DNA from: SG-bin9 sp049323835
GTDB taxonomy: Bacteria; Pseudomonadota; Alphaproteobacteria; Rhizobiales; Xanthobacteraceae
Length of the DNA stretch: 64,000 nt
Assembly (NCBI GenBank): GCA_049323835.1
Contig: JBMOOJ010000099.1
Coordinates: 13,663 to 77,662 of the forward strand
Reading direction: 5' to 3'
The notes under the pieces were generated by a model. The model had not been told where the DNA came from. It made no database searches and worked only from the letters and a program-made list of their open reading frames with translations. Positions 23,681-32,687 of this stretch are shown one piece after another. Each line of letters opens with the position of its first letter. Within the stretch, counting starts at the first letter, position 1. Position numbers and translations under genes: made by a program.

Positions 23681-25062
23681 TTCACCCGCGACAGCAGCGC
23701 AAGGCCTGCGAGGAAGAACGGCACCAGCACCGCCATGCCGGCCTTCTGACTCATCGTTGCCGCGGTGATCGCGCCGATCAAAAGCGGCCCGAGGAATGAT
23801 GTCACCTTTCCGGTCAGCGCGAACAACCCAAAGTACTGCGTGATACGCTCGCGCGGCGCGAGGCGGATCAGCATGGTGCGCGATGCCGCCTGCAACGGCC
23901 CCGCCGCAAGACCGATCAGCGCGCCGAGGGCAAGGTAGGCTTTTTCCGCGGGCGCGGCGAACAGCGGACCGTTCGGCACCGGCGCCGCAACGGGAATGAA
24001 GAAGATCGAGTCCTTGTTGATCAGCAGGATTGCCGCGATCGACGATAGCAGGATCAGAAGGCTTCCCGCGATCACCGTCTTCGGTCCGAGACGATCGTCG
24101 AGCTTGCCGCCGAGCCACGCACCGAATGCGCCGGAGATCGCAAGCAGGATGCCGAACGTGCCGATCTGGATCGTGTTCCAGCCGAACGTGCCGACCGCAT
24201 AGATGCCGCCGAACGCGAACAGCGACACGAGGCCGTCGGTGTAGATCATGTTGGCGATCAGGAAAACCGTCATCGACCGGTTTTTCGTCAGCTCGGCAAG
24301 CGTCGCCCGCAGCTCGCGCAGACCGTGGCGGACGGCAACGCGCAACGGCAAGCGCGCCGGAATATCCGGCGTCAGCAGAAACATCGGCAGCACGAAGATG
24401 ATGAACCACAGGCCGGTCAGCGGACCGGTGATGCGGTCGCCTTCGAATGTCTTGGGATCGAGGCCAAGGATCGGCACGAGGCCGAACAGTGTCTTTCCGG
24501 TCGCCGGGTTGGCGGCCATAAAGCCGAGCACCAGAACAAGACTGAGGATGCCGCCCGCATAACCGATCGCCCATCCGGTGCCTGAGAGCCGGCCGATCCG
24601 CTCGGGCGGCACCAGTGTCGGCATCATAGCGTTGTTGAAGACGGTGGCGAACTCGACGCCGACGGTCGCAATCGCGTAGGCGATCAGAAGCGGCACGATG
24701 ATCGACGGATCGCCGGGCTTGCCGATCCACATCAGCGATGCACCGATCACCAGCAACGCACCGAACCCGGCGATCCAGGGCTTGCGGCGGCCGCTGGCAT
24801 CCGCAATCGCGCCCAGCACCGGCGACAGCAGCGCAATCACGAGACCGGCAGCTGCGGTCGCGAATCCCCACATCGACTGCCCCATGGCGGGGCTCTCCGC
24901 GACACGCGACGCAAAATAAGGCGCGAAAACGAAGGTGGTGATCAGGGTGAAGTACGGCTGGGCCGCCCAATCGAACAGCATCCAGCCAACGGCGGCAGAC
25001 TTTGGGGGGTACGCCGGTGAAATCCCGCTCTGGCGGCCGGCTGTTTCGACAGGCTGGTCCAT
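23668..25062 (-). CDS. MFS transporter, Atg22/UMF1-like
   Basis: 464 residues with about twelve membrane helices. The N-terminal DWAAQPYFTLITTFVFAPYF is characteristic of the Atg22-like family (the yeast homologue exports vacuolar amino acids); DASGRRKPWI is the MFS loop 2-3 motif. The substrate in bacteria is unknown. The last residues (VKPSS) are read from an intergenic palindromic repeat, so the C-terminus may have been shortened or replaced by repeat insertion. Divergent from ggt. Confidence 0.9.
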   Translation of the reverse strand: MDQPVETAGRQSGISPAYPPKSAAVGWMLFDWAAQPYFTLITTFVFAPYFASRVAESPAMGQSMWGFATAAAGLVIALLSPVLGAIADASGRRKPWIAGFGALLVIGASLMWIGKPGDPSIIVPLLIAYAIATVGVEFATVFNNAMMPTLVPPERIGRLSGTGWAIGYAGGILSLVLVLGFMAANPATGKTLFGLVPILGLDPKTFEGDRITGPLTGLWFIIFVLPMFLLTPDIPARLPLRVAVRHGLRELRATLAELTKNRSMTVFLIANMIYTDGLVSLFAFGGIYAVGTFGWNTIQIGTFGILLAISGAFGAWLGGKLDDRLGPKTVIAGSLLILLSSIAAILLINKDSIFFIPVAAPVPNGPLFAAPAEKAYLALGALIGLAAGPLQAASRTMLIRLAPRERITQYFGLFALTGKVTSFLGPLLIGAITAATMSQKAGMAVLVPFFLAGLALLSRVKPSS

Positions 25063-25177
25063 AAAAACTCCCGCCGAATCATCCGAAGGCGTTGGCTCAC
25101 CCTATCCGAAAGCCCATATAGCCACGACGACATTGAGCGGTCCTTCTGTCAAAGCGCGCAATTTGCGGGGGCGGGGA

Positions 25178-26923
25178 ATGATTTCGTTGACCAAGCGTGC
25201 GTCCGCGCAACTGCTGGCGTGTCTGATCGCGTTTGCGCCACTTGCCGCCGCAGCACAGGACGCACGGCGCGGCCCCTATCAGCCCGCCCATGAAACAGCC
25301 CGCCCCGTCATGGCCCGCCAGGGCATGGTGGTCGGGCAGGAAAAGCTCGCGACCCGCGCCGGTGCCGCCATCCTCGCGAAAGGCGGCAATGCGATCGACG
25401 CCGCAGTCGCGACCGGCTTCGCCATGGCGGTGACCTACCCGCGCGCCGGTAACATCGGCGGCGGCGGCTTCATGGTCATCCACCTCGCCGACAAGAACGA
25501 GAGCATCGCCATCGACTATCGCGAGACCGCGCCGGCGGCGGCGACGCGCGACATGTTTCTCGGTACGGACGGTAAACCCGACAACGCGAAGTCGCGCGAT
25601 TCCGCACTCGGCATCGGCGTGCCCGGAACGGTGGCAGGTCTGACGCTTGCGCTGCAACGCTACGGCTCGGGCAAGTTCACGCTTGCGGAGTTGCTCGCGC
25701 CGGCGATCGCCCTCGCCCGCGACGGCTTCATCGTTACTGACGACAGCGCCGACACCTTCGCATCGTGGCATCCGCGCCTCGCACGCTGGCCGTCGACGCT
25801 AAGAGTGCTCGCGCGGCCGGACGGCACAGCGCTGCGCGAAGGTGACAAACTCGTGCAAAGCGACCTTGCCGCGACGCTCGCCGCCATTGCCGAACGCGGC
25901 CCGGCGGGATTCTACGAGGGACCGGTTGCCGAAAAACTCGCTGCAGGTATCCGCGAGGCTGGTGGCATCATCACAACTGACGATCTGAGAACCTATCGCG
26001 CCGCGATCCGCCAGCCGGTGCGCGGCAGCTATCGCGGCTACGATTTTGTCTCGATGCCGCTGCCATCTTCCGGCGGCACGGTGCTGGTCGAGGCGCTGAA
26101 CATTCTCGAAGGCTACGACCTCGGCACGATGGGCGCGGCCTCCGCCGACACGCTGCACCTTCTCACCGAAGCGCTGAAACGCGGCTACGCCGATCGGGCG
26201 CGCTATCTCGGCGATCCGGCGTTCGTCAACGCGCCGCTGACGCGCCTGCTCGACAAGGACTATGCGAAGCAGATGCGCGCATCGATCCGCATGGATCGCG
26301 CGACGCCAGCCGCTGAACTCGCCGCGCCTCCGGCGCCGCGCGAAGGCAGCAATACCACGCACTATTCGGTGATCGATCAGTTCGGCAATGCGGTGAGCAA
26401 TACCTACACGCTGAATTTCAGCTACGGCGTCGGACTCGTTGCCGACGGCACAGGCGTCCTCCTGAACAACGAGCTCGACGATTTCACGGCAGCGCCTGGC
26501 GCAGCGAATGCGTTCGGGCTTATCGGCTACGAGGCGAATCTGCCCGGTCCCGGCAAGCGGCCGTTGTCATCGATGACACCGACCATCGTGCTGAAGGACA
26601 AAAAACCGGTGCTGATCACCGGCTCGCCCGGCGGCAGCCGCATCATCTCAGCGGTGTTGCAGGTCATCGTCAACACGATCGACCACAAGATGAATGCGGC
26701 GAGTGCGGTTGCCGCGCCGCGCCTGCATCATCAGTGGATGCCGGATCAGCTCTATATCGAGCGCGGCTTTACCGACGAGACGATCGCCGCGCTGAAGGCA
26801 AGGGGCCACGTCATCAACGACAGGCTCGGCCAGACGTCGGCGAACTCCATCGCTGTGACGCCGGAGGGCATTGCCGGCGCGCCCGATCCGCGCACCCGTG
26901 GCGCTGAGGCTGCGGGGCACTAG
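25178..26923 (+). CDS. ggt: Gamma-glutamyltransferase
   Basis: 581 residues: signal peptide (1-25), then the Ntn-hydrolase precursor. Self-cleavage is expected before the nucleophile Thr in GSNTTHYSVIDQFG, giving large and small subunits; LNNELDDF and PLSSMTPTIVLKD are small-subunit substrate-site motifs, and GSPGGSRIIS the oxyanion region. It cleaves gamma-glutamyl bonds of glutathione in the periplasm. The ATG at 25178 is preceded by GGGGGCGGGGA. It ends 5 bp from the convergent L,D-transpeptidase gene. Confidence 0.96.
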   Translation: MISLTKRASAQLLACLIAFAPLAAAAQDARRGPYQPAHETARPVMARQGMVVGQEKLATRAGAAILAKGGNAIDAAVATGFAMAVTYPRAGNIGGGGFMVIHLADKNESIAIDYRETAPAAATRDMFLGTDGKPDNAKSRDSALGIGVPGTVAGLTLALQRYGSGKFTLAELLAPAIALARDGFIVTDDSADTFASWHPRLARWPSTLRVLARPDGTALREGDKLVQSDLAATLAAIAERGPAGFYEGPVAEKLAAGIREAGGIITTDDLRTYRAAIRQPVRGSYRGYDFVSMPLPSSGGTVLVEALNILEGYDLGTMGAASADTLHLLTEALKRGYADRARYLGDPAFVNAPLTRLLDKDYAKQMRASIRMDRATPAAELAAPPAPREGSNTTHYSVIDQFGNAVSNTYTLNFSYGVGLVADGTGVLLNNELDDFTAAPGAANAFGLIGYEANLPGPGKRPLSSMTPTIVLKDKKPVLITGSPGGSRIISAVLQVIVNTIDHKMNAASAVAAPRLHHQWMPDQLYIERGFTDETIAALKARGHVINDRLGQTSANSIAVTPEGIAGAPDPRTRGAEAAGH

Positions 26924-26928
26924 CTAGC

Positions 26929-27456
26929 CTAGCGCGTCACCACGACCGGCGTGCCGACCGACACGCGCTCGTAGAGATCGGCGATGTCCTGGTTGTACAT
27001 GCGGATGCAGCCATAAGACACATAACCGCCGATCGAGCTCGGCTTGTTGGTGCCGTGAATCGCATATTCGCCGCCGGTCAGCGTCATCGCGGCGACGCCC
27101 ATCGGGTTGTGCGGCGATCCGCCCGGGATGACGCTCGGCAGATTCGGGTTGTCGCGCTTCACGTCGGCGGGCGGCGCCCACGCCGGGTTGCGATACTTGC
27201 CGTCGATGCGCGCGGTGCCGGCCCACTGCTTGCCGGCGCGGCCGACGCCGACCGGATATCGAACGGCGACGCCCTGATCCATCACCAGATAAAGCCGCCG
27301 CTCACTGGTTTTGACGACGATCGTGCCCGGGTAATAGCCGCTGCGGAACGGCACCACCTGCGGCGCAGCTACGGCCGCCGATGCCGCCAGAACGCCCGCG
27401 CCCCATGCAACCGCGGCCAACGCATGCCTCAACGCAATCATTCTCAACGCAATCAT
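26929..27456 (-). CDS. L,D-transpeptidase (YkuD/ErfK family)
   Basis: 175 residues: signal peptide (about 1-31, ending AVAA) and a YkuD catalytic domain. The motif HGTNKPSSIGG followed by SYGCIRM gives the catalytic His and Cys. It cross-links or attaches proteins to meso-DAP in peptidoglycan in the periplasm. The ATG at 27456 has GGAG 7 nt upstream; a second ATG (27441) follows an exact 15-nt duplication that makes the N-terminus MIALRMIALR. Nothing else was recognised between 27457 and the acs terminator. Confidence 0.93.
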   Translation of the reverse strand: MIALRMIALRHALAAVAWGAGVLAASAAVAAPQVVPFRSGYYPGTIVVKTSERRLYLVMDQGVAVRYPVGVGRAGKQWAGTARIDGKYRNPAWAPPADVKRDNPNLPSVIPGGSPHNPMGVAAMTLTGGEYAIHGTNKPSSIGGYVSYGCIRMYNQDIADLYERVSVGTPVVVTR

Positions 27457-27667
27457 CACCGAACTCCAACAACGCCGGAACGCAACGAAAACTTCATCAT
27501 GAATCATAGGTGAAGCGTCTGACCTGCTGGTTTCCAGCCGGGCCAGAGCGGGCGAAAGCGACGGCATTCAAAGGAAAAGTTGGCGGTAAAGTAAATAACC
27601 TGGAAACAACACTCGCCGGGAATTTGAAGCGGGCCAATGGCCCCGGAACGTCGCTGGAACCGCTCAA

Positions 27668-27702
27668 ACAAAAATGGGCGGAGCGCTTGCGGCACCCCGC
27701 CC
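27668..27702 (-). terminator. Terminator of acs
   Basis: Minus strand GGGCGG(GGTGCCGCAAGCGCT)CCGCCC followed by ATTTTTG, 22 nt after the acs stop codon. Confidence 0.8.
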
Positions 27703-27724
27703 ATCATCATGTCTCTTGAATGAA

Positions 27725-29677
27725 TCAAGCGCTCCTGCCGCGCTTGTTCTGGCGGTTGTTGACCAGATCGTCGACCACGGCCGGATCGGCCAGTGTCGAC
27801 GTATCGCCGAGACTCGACGGATCGTCCTCGGCGATCTTGCGCAGGATGCGCCGCATGATCTTGCCGGAACGGGTTTTCGGCAGGCCCGGCGCGAACTGAA
27901 TCAGGTCGGGAGAGGCGATCGGACCGATGTCCTTGCGCACCCACGCGATCAGTTCCTTGCGCAGTTCCTCGCTCGGCTGCGCGCCGGTCATCAGCGTGAC
28001 GTAGGCGTAGATGCCCTGACCCTTGATGTCGTGCGGGTAGCCGACGACGGCGGCTTCCGACACCTGTTGATGCGCGACGAGAGAGCTTTCGACTTCCGCC
28101 GTGCCCATGCGGTGGCCCGAGACGTTGATCACGTCGTCGACGCGGCCGGTGATCCAGTAGTAGCCGTCCTCGTCGCGGCGGCAGCCATCGCCGGTGAAGT
28201 ACTTGTTCTTGTAGGTCGAGAAGTAGGTTTCCTCGAAGCGCTTGTGATCGCCGTAGACCGTGCGCATCTGGCCGGGCCACGACTTGGCGATGCAGAGATT
28301 GCCGGTGCAGGCGCCGTCCAGCACCTTGCCTTCCGCATCGACGATCTCCGGCACCACGCCGAAGAACGGCTGCGTTGCCGAGCCGGGCTTCAGCTTGATC
28401 GCGCCGGGCAGCGGCGTGATCAGGATGCCGCCGGTTTCCGTCTGCCACCACGTATCGACGATCGGGCAGCGGCTGTCGCCGACCACGTGATAGTACCACT
28501 CCCACGCTTCCGGATTGATCGGCTCGCCGACCGAGCCGAGCAGGCGCAACGACTTGCGCGAGGTCTTCTTCACCGGCGCGTCACCGCCCTGCATCAGCGC
28601 GCGGATCGCGGTCGGCGCGGTGTAGAACGTGTTGACCTGGTGCTTGTCGATCACTTCCCAGAATCGCGAGTTCGACGGATAGTTCGGGACGCCTTCGAAC
28701 ATCAGCGTGGTCGCGCCGTTCGCCAGCGGTCCGTAGAGAATGTAGCTGTGGCCGGTGACCCAGCCCACGTCGGCGGTGCACCAGTAGATGTCGCCCTCGT
28801 GATAGTCGAACACGTACTGATGCGTCATCGACGCATAGACGAGGTAGCCGCCGGTGGTGTGCAGCACGCCCTTTGGCTTGCCGGTCGAGCCTGACGTGTA
28901 GAGGATGAACAGCGGATCTTCGGCATTCATCGGCTCGACGGGACACTCGCTCGTCACCATCGCGGCGGCTTCGTGATACCAAACGTCGCGGACCGGATTC
29001 ATGTCGACCTTGCCGCCGGTGCGCTTGACGACGATCACGTGATCGACGCCGCCGGACTTGGCGATCGCCGCATCGACGTTGGCCTTGAGCGGCACCTTCT
29101 TGCCGCCGCGCAGGCCTTCGTCGGCGGTGATGATGACGTTGGATTTGCAATCCTCAATGCGGCCGGCGAGCGAGTCCGGCGAGAAACCGCCGAACACGAC
29201 GGAGTGAATCGCGCCGATGCGCGCGCACGCCAGCATCGCGTAGGCCGCTTCCGGAATCATCGGCATGTAGATGGTGACGCGATCGCCCTTCTTGACGTTT
29301 CGCAGCCGCAGGATGTTTGCCATCTTGCAGACTTCGTCGTGCAATTCGCGATAGGTGATGTGCTTCGATTCGGACGGATCGTCGCCTTCCCAGATGATCG
29401 CGGTCTGGTCGGCGCGCTTGGCGAGATGGCGGTCGACGCAGTTGTGCGCGACGTTCAGGACGCCGTCCTCGAACCATTTGATGGAAATGTTGCCCGGCGC
29501 ATAGGAGACGTTCTCGACCTTGGTGAAGGGCTTGATCCAGTCGACGCGCATGCCGTGCTCCGCCCAGAAGGCGTTCGGATCCTTGATCGAGCGCGCGTAC
29601 ATGTCCTTGTATCTGGCCTGATCGACGAAGGCGCGTTTCGCCCAATCCGCCGTGACGTCGTAGATCTTCTCGGACAT
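27725..29677 (-). CDS. acs: Acetyl-CoA synthetase
   Basis: The 650-residue AMP-forming acetate:CoA ligase activates acetate in two steps. Adenylation motifs are YTSGSTGKPKGVLHT (A3), DTWWQTETGG (A5) and the hinge ITGRVDDVINVSGHRMGTAEVE (shown in part). PKTRSGKIMRR near residue 611 carries the lysine needed for adenylation, which is acetylated in the known control of Acs. The ATG at 29677 has GGAGGAACG just upstream. Length is typical (about 650). Confidence 0.97.
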   Translation of the reverse strand: MSEKIYDVTADWAKRAFVDQARYKDMYARSIKDPNAFWAEHGMRVDWIKPFTKVENVSYAPGNISIKWFEDGVLNVAHNCVDRHLAKRADQTAIIWEGDDPSESKHITYRELHDEVCKMANILRLRNVKKGDRVTIYMPMIPEAAYAMLACARIGAIHSVVFGGFSPDSLAGRIEDCKSNVIITADEGLRGGKKVPLKANVDAAIAKSGGVDHVIVVKRTGGKVDMNPVRDVWYHEAAAMVTSECPVEPMNAEDPLFILYTSGSTGKPKGVLHTTGGYLVYASMTHQYVFDYHEGDIYWCTADVGWVTGHSYILYGPLANGATTLMFEGVPNYPSNSRFWEVIDKHQVNTFYTAPTAIRALMQGGDAPVKKTSRKSLRLLGSVGEPINPEAWEWYYHVVGDSRCPIVDTWWQTETGGILITPLPGAIKLKPGSATQPFFGVVPEIVDAEGKVLDGACTGNLCIAKSWPGQMRTVYGDHKRFEETYFSTYKNKYFTGDGCRRDEDGYYWITGRVDDVINVSGHRMGTAEVESSLVAHQQVSEAAVVGYPHDIKGQGIYAYVTLMTGAQPSEELRKELIAWVRKDIGPIASPDLIQFAPGLPKTRSGKIMRRILRKIAEDDPSSLGDTSTLADPAVVDDLVNNRQNKRGRSA

Positions 29678-30024
29678 TCGTTCCTCCACCAGGACAAACG
29701 GCCGCGCGCGGCGGCCGAAGCTCGTTTCTGTTGTTGGCACAATTATGCGACGCCGCTCGCGAACGCGACAAGACGAAATGACTAGGACTTTTGGCGGCGC
29801 GAAAAACGATTCTGTGCGGCGGGTGCGGCAGACGCCGTGAGCACGGGGCTTCGCGTGCGCCAGGGAGCGGCATCCCGGGATGCTCCGCCGGAATTCCTAG
29901 CCGGGATTGGTTGTAGTACCGAGGGATTTCGCGGAATCCGACAGTCTTCCGTTAACCCGCCCTGCGGATTTGGGGTAGCTAAACCGCGGCCGACCCCCTA
30001 AATGGCCCCCTCGCGGCCACGCTA
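29678..30024. other. Intergenic region acs / topoisomerase IB
   Basis: About 400 bp in total without a recognisable gene, between divergent acs and the topoisomerase gene. The right end carries an EcfG-type promoter (30025-30050). No riboswitch or RNA gene was recognised in the rest. Confidence 0.6.
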
Positions 30025-30050
30025 GGAACCAACCGGGCGGGCTCGCCGTT
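30025..30050 (+). promoter_or_regulatory. EcfG (general stress response)-type promoter
   Basis: GGAAC (30025-30029), 17 nt spacer, CGTT (30047-30050): a match to the alphaproteobacterial EcfG/SigT promoter consensus, pointing at topoisomerase IB with the ATG 31 bp downstream. Basis: consensus from published general-stress regulons, seen by eye here. Confidence 0.6.
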
Positions 30051-30080
30051 CTCAGGTGCAGGCGTAGGCGGCGTAAGATA

Positions 30081-31181
30081 ATGATAGATCAACAGAATTT
30101 CGCTTTGGCAGAAGCGGAGGCGGCCGATCTCGCCACTTCCGGGCCCGAACTTTCCCGGCCGTCGGTCGAAGGGTTGGCCCGGGAACTTGGCCTGACTTTG
30201 GGCGCTCCGCACCAGCTGACCATCCGCCGCATCCGTCGGGGGCGCGGCTACTCCTTCGTGCGACCGAACGGATCGCTGGTTCGCCATGCCTCGACCGTGC
30301 GCCGCTTTCACGCGCTCGCGGTGCCGCCCGCCTATCGTGATGTTCTTTACGCCGCCGATCCGTCGCTGCACCTGCAAGCCGTCGGCCGCGATGCCGCCGG
30401 GCGTCTGCAGTATCGCTATCACGCCGACTGGGAGAAAGTGCGGGAGACGCGCAAGGCGCATCGGCTCAGTGAACTGGTCGGTGCGCTGCCGCGCATCCGC
30501 CGCAACGTTGCGAGGCACCTCGCCGGCAGCGAGCCGACGCGCGAGTTCGCGCTCGCGGCGGTCATCGAGCTGATCTCTAAGACTGCCATCCGTCCCGGCA
30601 ACGAATCCTACGCGCGCATGAACGGCACGCGCGGCGCGACGACGCTGCTGAAGTCGAACGTGCTGCTCGACGACCGCAGCGTGACGCTGACTTTCCGCGG
30701 CAAGGGCGGCAAGGACATCAGCAAGACTTGCAAGGCGCCGCGGCTGCTGCATGCGTTGCAGGTGCTGCGCGAGGTGCCCGGCAAGCGCATGTTCCAGTAT
30801 CGCGATGGCAGCGGCATCGTGCGTAACGTTTCGACGACGCAGGTGAACAACTTCCTGCGCGACATCGCCGGCATCACGATTTCGCTGAAGGATTTCCGCA
30901 CGCTGGTTGCGTCAGCGGCTGCGCTCGAGATCCTGTCGCGCATCGAGCCAGCCTCGAGCGAACGCGGCCGCCGCCGGCAGGTGATGGATGCCGTTCGCGC
31001 CGCGGCGAACGAGCTGTCGAATACGCCCGCGATCTGCCGCAAGAGCTACGTGCACGATACGATCTTCGCGGCGTTCGAAGATGGCGCGCTTCAGCGCATT
31101 GCATCGACCCTGAAGACGAAGAGCTCGCTGGCGCGCCGCGAGGTACTGCTGGCAAGGGTTGTTGCGACGGCCGCCGCCTGA
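30081..31181 (+). CDS. DNA topoisomerase IB (poxvirus-like)
   Basis: 366 residues. The N-terminal domain (about 25-120, with IRRIRRGRGYSFVRPNG and the VPPAYRDV motif) and catalytic domain (150-340) match bacterial type IB topoisomerases. Active-site residues include RPGNESYARMNGTRGATTL and the nucleophile Tyr about 322 in ICRKSYVHD. It relaxes supercoils through a 3'-phosphotyrosine intermediate. The family is scattered in bacteria and often stress-associated, which agrees with the promoter at 30025-30050. Confidence 0.93.
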   Translation: MIDQQNFALAEAEAADLATSGPELSRPSVEGLARELGLTLGAPHQLTIRRIRRGRGYSFVRPNGSLVRHASTVRRFHALAVPPAYRDVLYAADPSLHLQAVGRDAAGRLQYRYHADWEKVRETRKAHRLSELVGALPRIRRNVARHLAGSEPTREFALAAVIELISKTAIRPGNESYARMNGTRGATTLLKSNVLLDDRSVTLTFRGKGGKDISKTCKAPRLLHALQVLREVPGKRMFQYRDGSGIVRNVSTTQVNNFLRDIAGITISLKDFRTLVASAAALEILSRIEPASSERGRRRQVMDAVRAAANELSNTPAICRKSYVHDTIFAAFEDGALQRIASTLKTKSSLARREVLLARVVATAAA

Positions 31182-31206
31182 GGCCATCCCGCTGTTCGAT
31201 CAGCAG

Positions 31207-31380
31207 TCAGCTTGCCGGGCGGATCAGGTTCGCCTTGTTCAGCGTCATGGCGGGTTGGGACGTGTTCGCGGTTGTCCGCATCGTCCATCCTTCGGTCTGT
31301 GACACGCCGATCAACATGCCGGCCAGCGCCAGCATGATGGACAGCATTCCGAGTCCGCTCACCTGATTTGATCGGTTCAT
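31207..31380 (-). CDS. Small single-span membrane protein (57 aa)
   Basis: Not recognised. The ATG at 31380 (MNRSNQVSGLGMLSIMLALA) has GAAGG 8 nt upstream. One membrane helix (about residues 8-26) is followed by a short polar tail rich in Thr and Asn. It sits between convergent topoisomerase and methyltransferase genes and is not obviously part of either operon. Coding status rests on the ribosome site and the clear hydrophobic segment only. Confidence 0.4.
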   Translation of the reverse strand: MNRSNQVSGLGMLSIMLALAGMLIGVSQTEGWTMRTTANTSQPAMTLNKANLIRPAS

Positions 31381-31467
31381 GAACGAAACCTTCAACGGAA
31401 GCCCCCGGCCACAACTTATGGGCGATTATGGTTAATGCTTGGTTGAAGATTCCCCGGTTTGCGCCGC

Positions 31468-32145
31468 TCACGCCGATGTGAGCGTCCAGACGCTGGTCCG
31501 CTTGATCTCCATATCCTCCAGCTCGCGGGTGACCGGCACCTGATACTCGGCGAGCCGGATGAGCCTGTCTTTCGGCAAGTAGCTTCGGCCGGGATCGCCG
31601 ATCAAGACCGTTGCGCCGCGTGCGGCATGCCGCGACAGAAAGGCGTGCGCGGCGTCCGCCGTATCGCGTTCGTAGAAGATGTCGCCGGCGAGAATCGTAT
31701 CCCACGCTGCGTGCGTGCCGGCGGTCAGAAGATTCTCGGAGAGCGTAACGACGGTCACGCCATTCTGCCGCGCGTTGAGATCGGCGGCCGCGAGCGCAAA
31801 GCGGTCGATGTCTGCGGCATCGACCGAAGCAGCTCCCGCCTTCATCGCGGCGATGCCGACGAGTCCCGAGCCGGTCGCGAGATCCAGCACCCGCTTGCCG
31901 CGGACCGTTTCGGAATGGTCGAGCACGTAGCGGGCGAGCGCCTGTCCGCCGGCCCATGCGAATGCCCAGAATGGTGGTGGCAATCCTGTGGCGCCGAGTT
32001 CTTCCTCGGTCATCTGCCACAGCGGCACGGCTTCGTCGGCGACGTGGATGGAAATGTCCGGCACCAGCGGCACCGGACGGAGCCGCGTGTTGGCGCGGAT
32101 GAAGGCTTCGGGATTATCGATCGCCTTCGCGGCTTGCGATGCCAA
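31468..32145 (-). CDS. Class I methyltransferase, METTL20/ETFB-lysine type
   Basis: 225 residues with a seven-strand SAM fold: GKRVLDLATGSGLVGIAAMK (motif I) and DTILAGDIFYERD (post-motif II). The PPPFWAFAWAGGQALARYVL element before motif I and the DIFYE motif are typical of the ETF-beta lysine methyltransferase family, which in alphaproteobacteria modifies electron transfer flavoprotein. The target here is by similarity. It begins 2 nt after the stop of the EVE gene, so they are co-translated. Confidence 0.85.
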   Translation of the reverse strand: MASQAAKAIDNPEAFIRANTRLRPVPLVPDISIHVADEAVPLWQMTEEELGATGLPPPFWAFAWAGGQALARYVLDHSETVRGKRVLDLATGSGLVGIAAMKAGAASVDAADIDRFALAAADLNARQNGVTVVTLSENLLTAGTHAAWDTILAGDIFYERDTADAAHAFLSRHAARGATVLIGDPGRSYLPKDRLIRLAEYQVPVTRELEDMEIKRTSVWTLTSA

Positions 32146-32146
32146 G

Positions 32147-32560
32147 CTAGAGGCCGCCCATCTTGCAGATCATTTTCCACTGATCGGCGGTGACCGACTG
32201 CACCGAGAGGCGCGAAAGCTTCACCAGCTCCATGTCGGCGAGTTTCTTGTCGGCCTTGATGGCGGCAAGTGTCACGGCGGTCTTGAGCGGCTTGTCAGCC
32301 TTCACGTCGACGCACACGAATGCGCCGCTCTTGTCGGTCGGGTCGGGATAGTGCTCCTTGATCACCTCGGCGATGCCGACGATCTCCTTGCCGATGTTGG
32401 AGTGATAGTAGAAGGCCTTGTCGCCTTTCCTCATCTTCATCAGGTTGGCTTTGGCGGTGTGATTGCGCACGCCGGTCCAGGGCTCGCCCTTCGCGCCCCT
32501 GGCCGCGAGCTGATCCCACGAATAGGCATCGGGTTCGGATTTCACCAGCCAGTAGGCCAT
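32147..32560 (-). CDS. EVE-domain protein
   Basis: 137 residues forming a single EVE (PUA/YTH-related) domain: MAYWLVKSEPDAYSWDQL, WTGVRNHTAKANLMKMRKGD and FYYHSNIGKEIVGIAEV line the binding cage. EVE and YTH folds bind modified bases in RNA or DNA; the bacterial ligand is unsettled. The start at 32560 follows GAGAGAGC. It leads a two-gene unit with the lysine-methyltransferase-like gene. Confidence 0.93.
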   Translation of the reverse strand: MAYWLVKSEPDAYSWDQLAARGAKGEPWTGVRNHTAKANLMKMRKGDKAFYYHSNIGKEIVGIAEVIKEHYPDPTDKSGAFVCVDVKADKPLKTAVTLAAIKADKKLADMELVKLSRLSVQSVTADQWKMICKMGGL

Positions 32561-32616
32561 CAGATGCTCTCTCTTTGTCAGAAGAAACGTCGCGTCATCA
32601 TATTTCGATGTTCTAT

Positions 32617-32687
32617 TTGAGCATGATCTTGTCGGAAAGCCGGTTCCCACTTGGCGCTAACGCGGCTCTTTGGGTCCGGATCATGCC
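32617..32687. repeat. Dispersed intergenic repeat (GAGCATG family)
   Basis: Begins TGAGCATGATCTTGTCGGAA and ends GGTCCGGATCATGCC, with GCATGATC and GATCATGC as inverted ends (71 bp). Same family as the truncated copy at 1059-1094. It lies between gpsA and the EVE gene. Confidence 0.7.
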
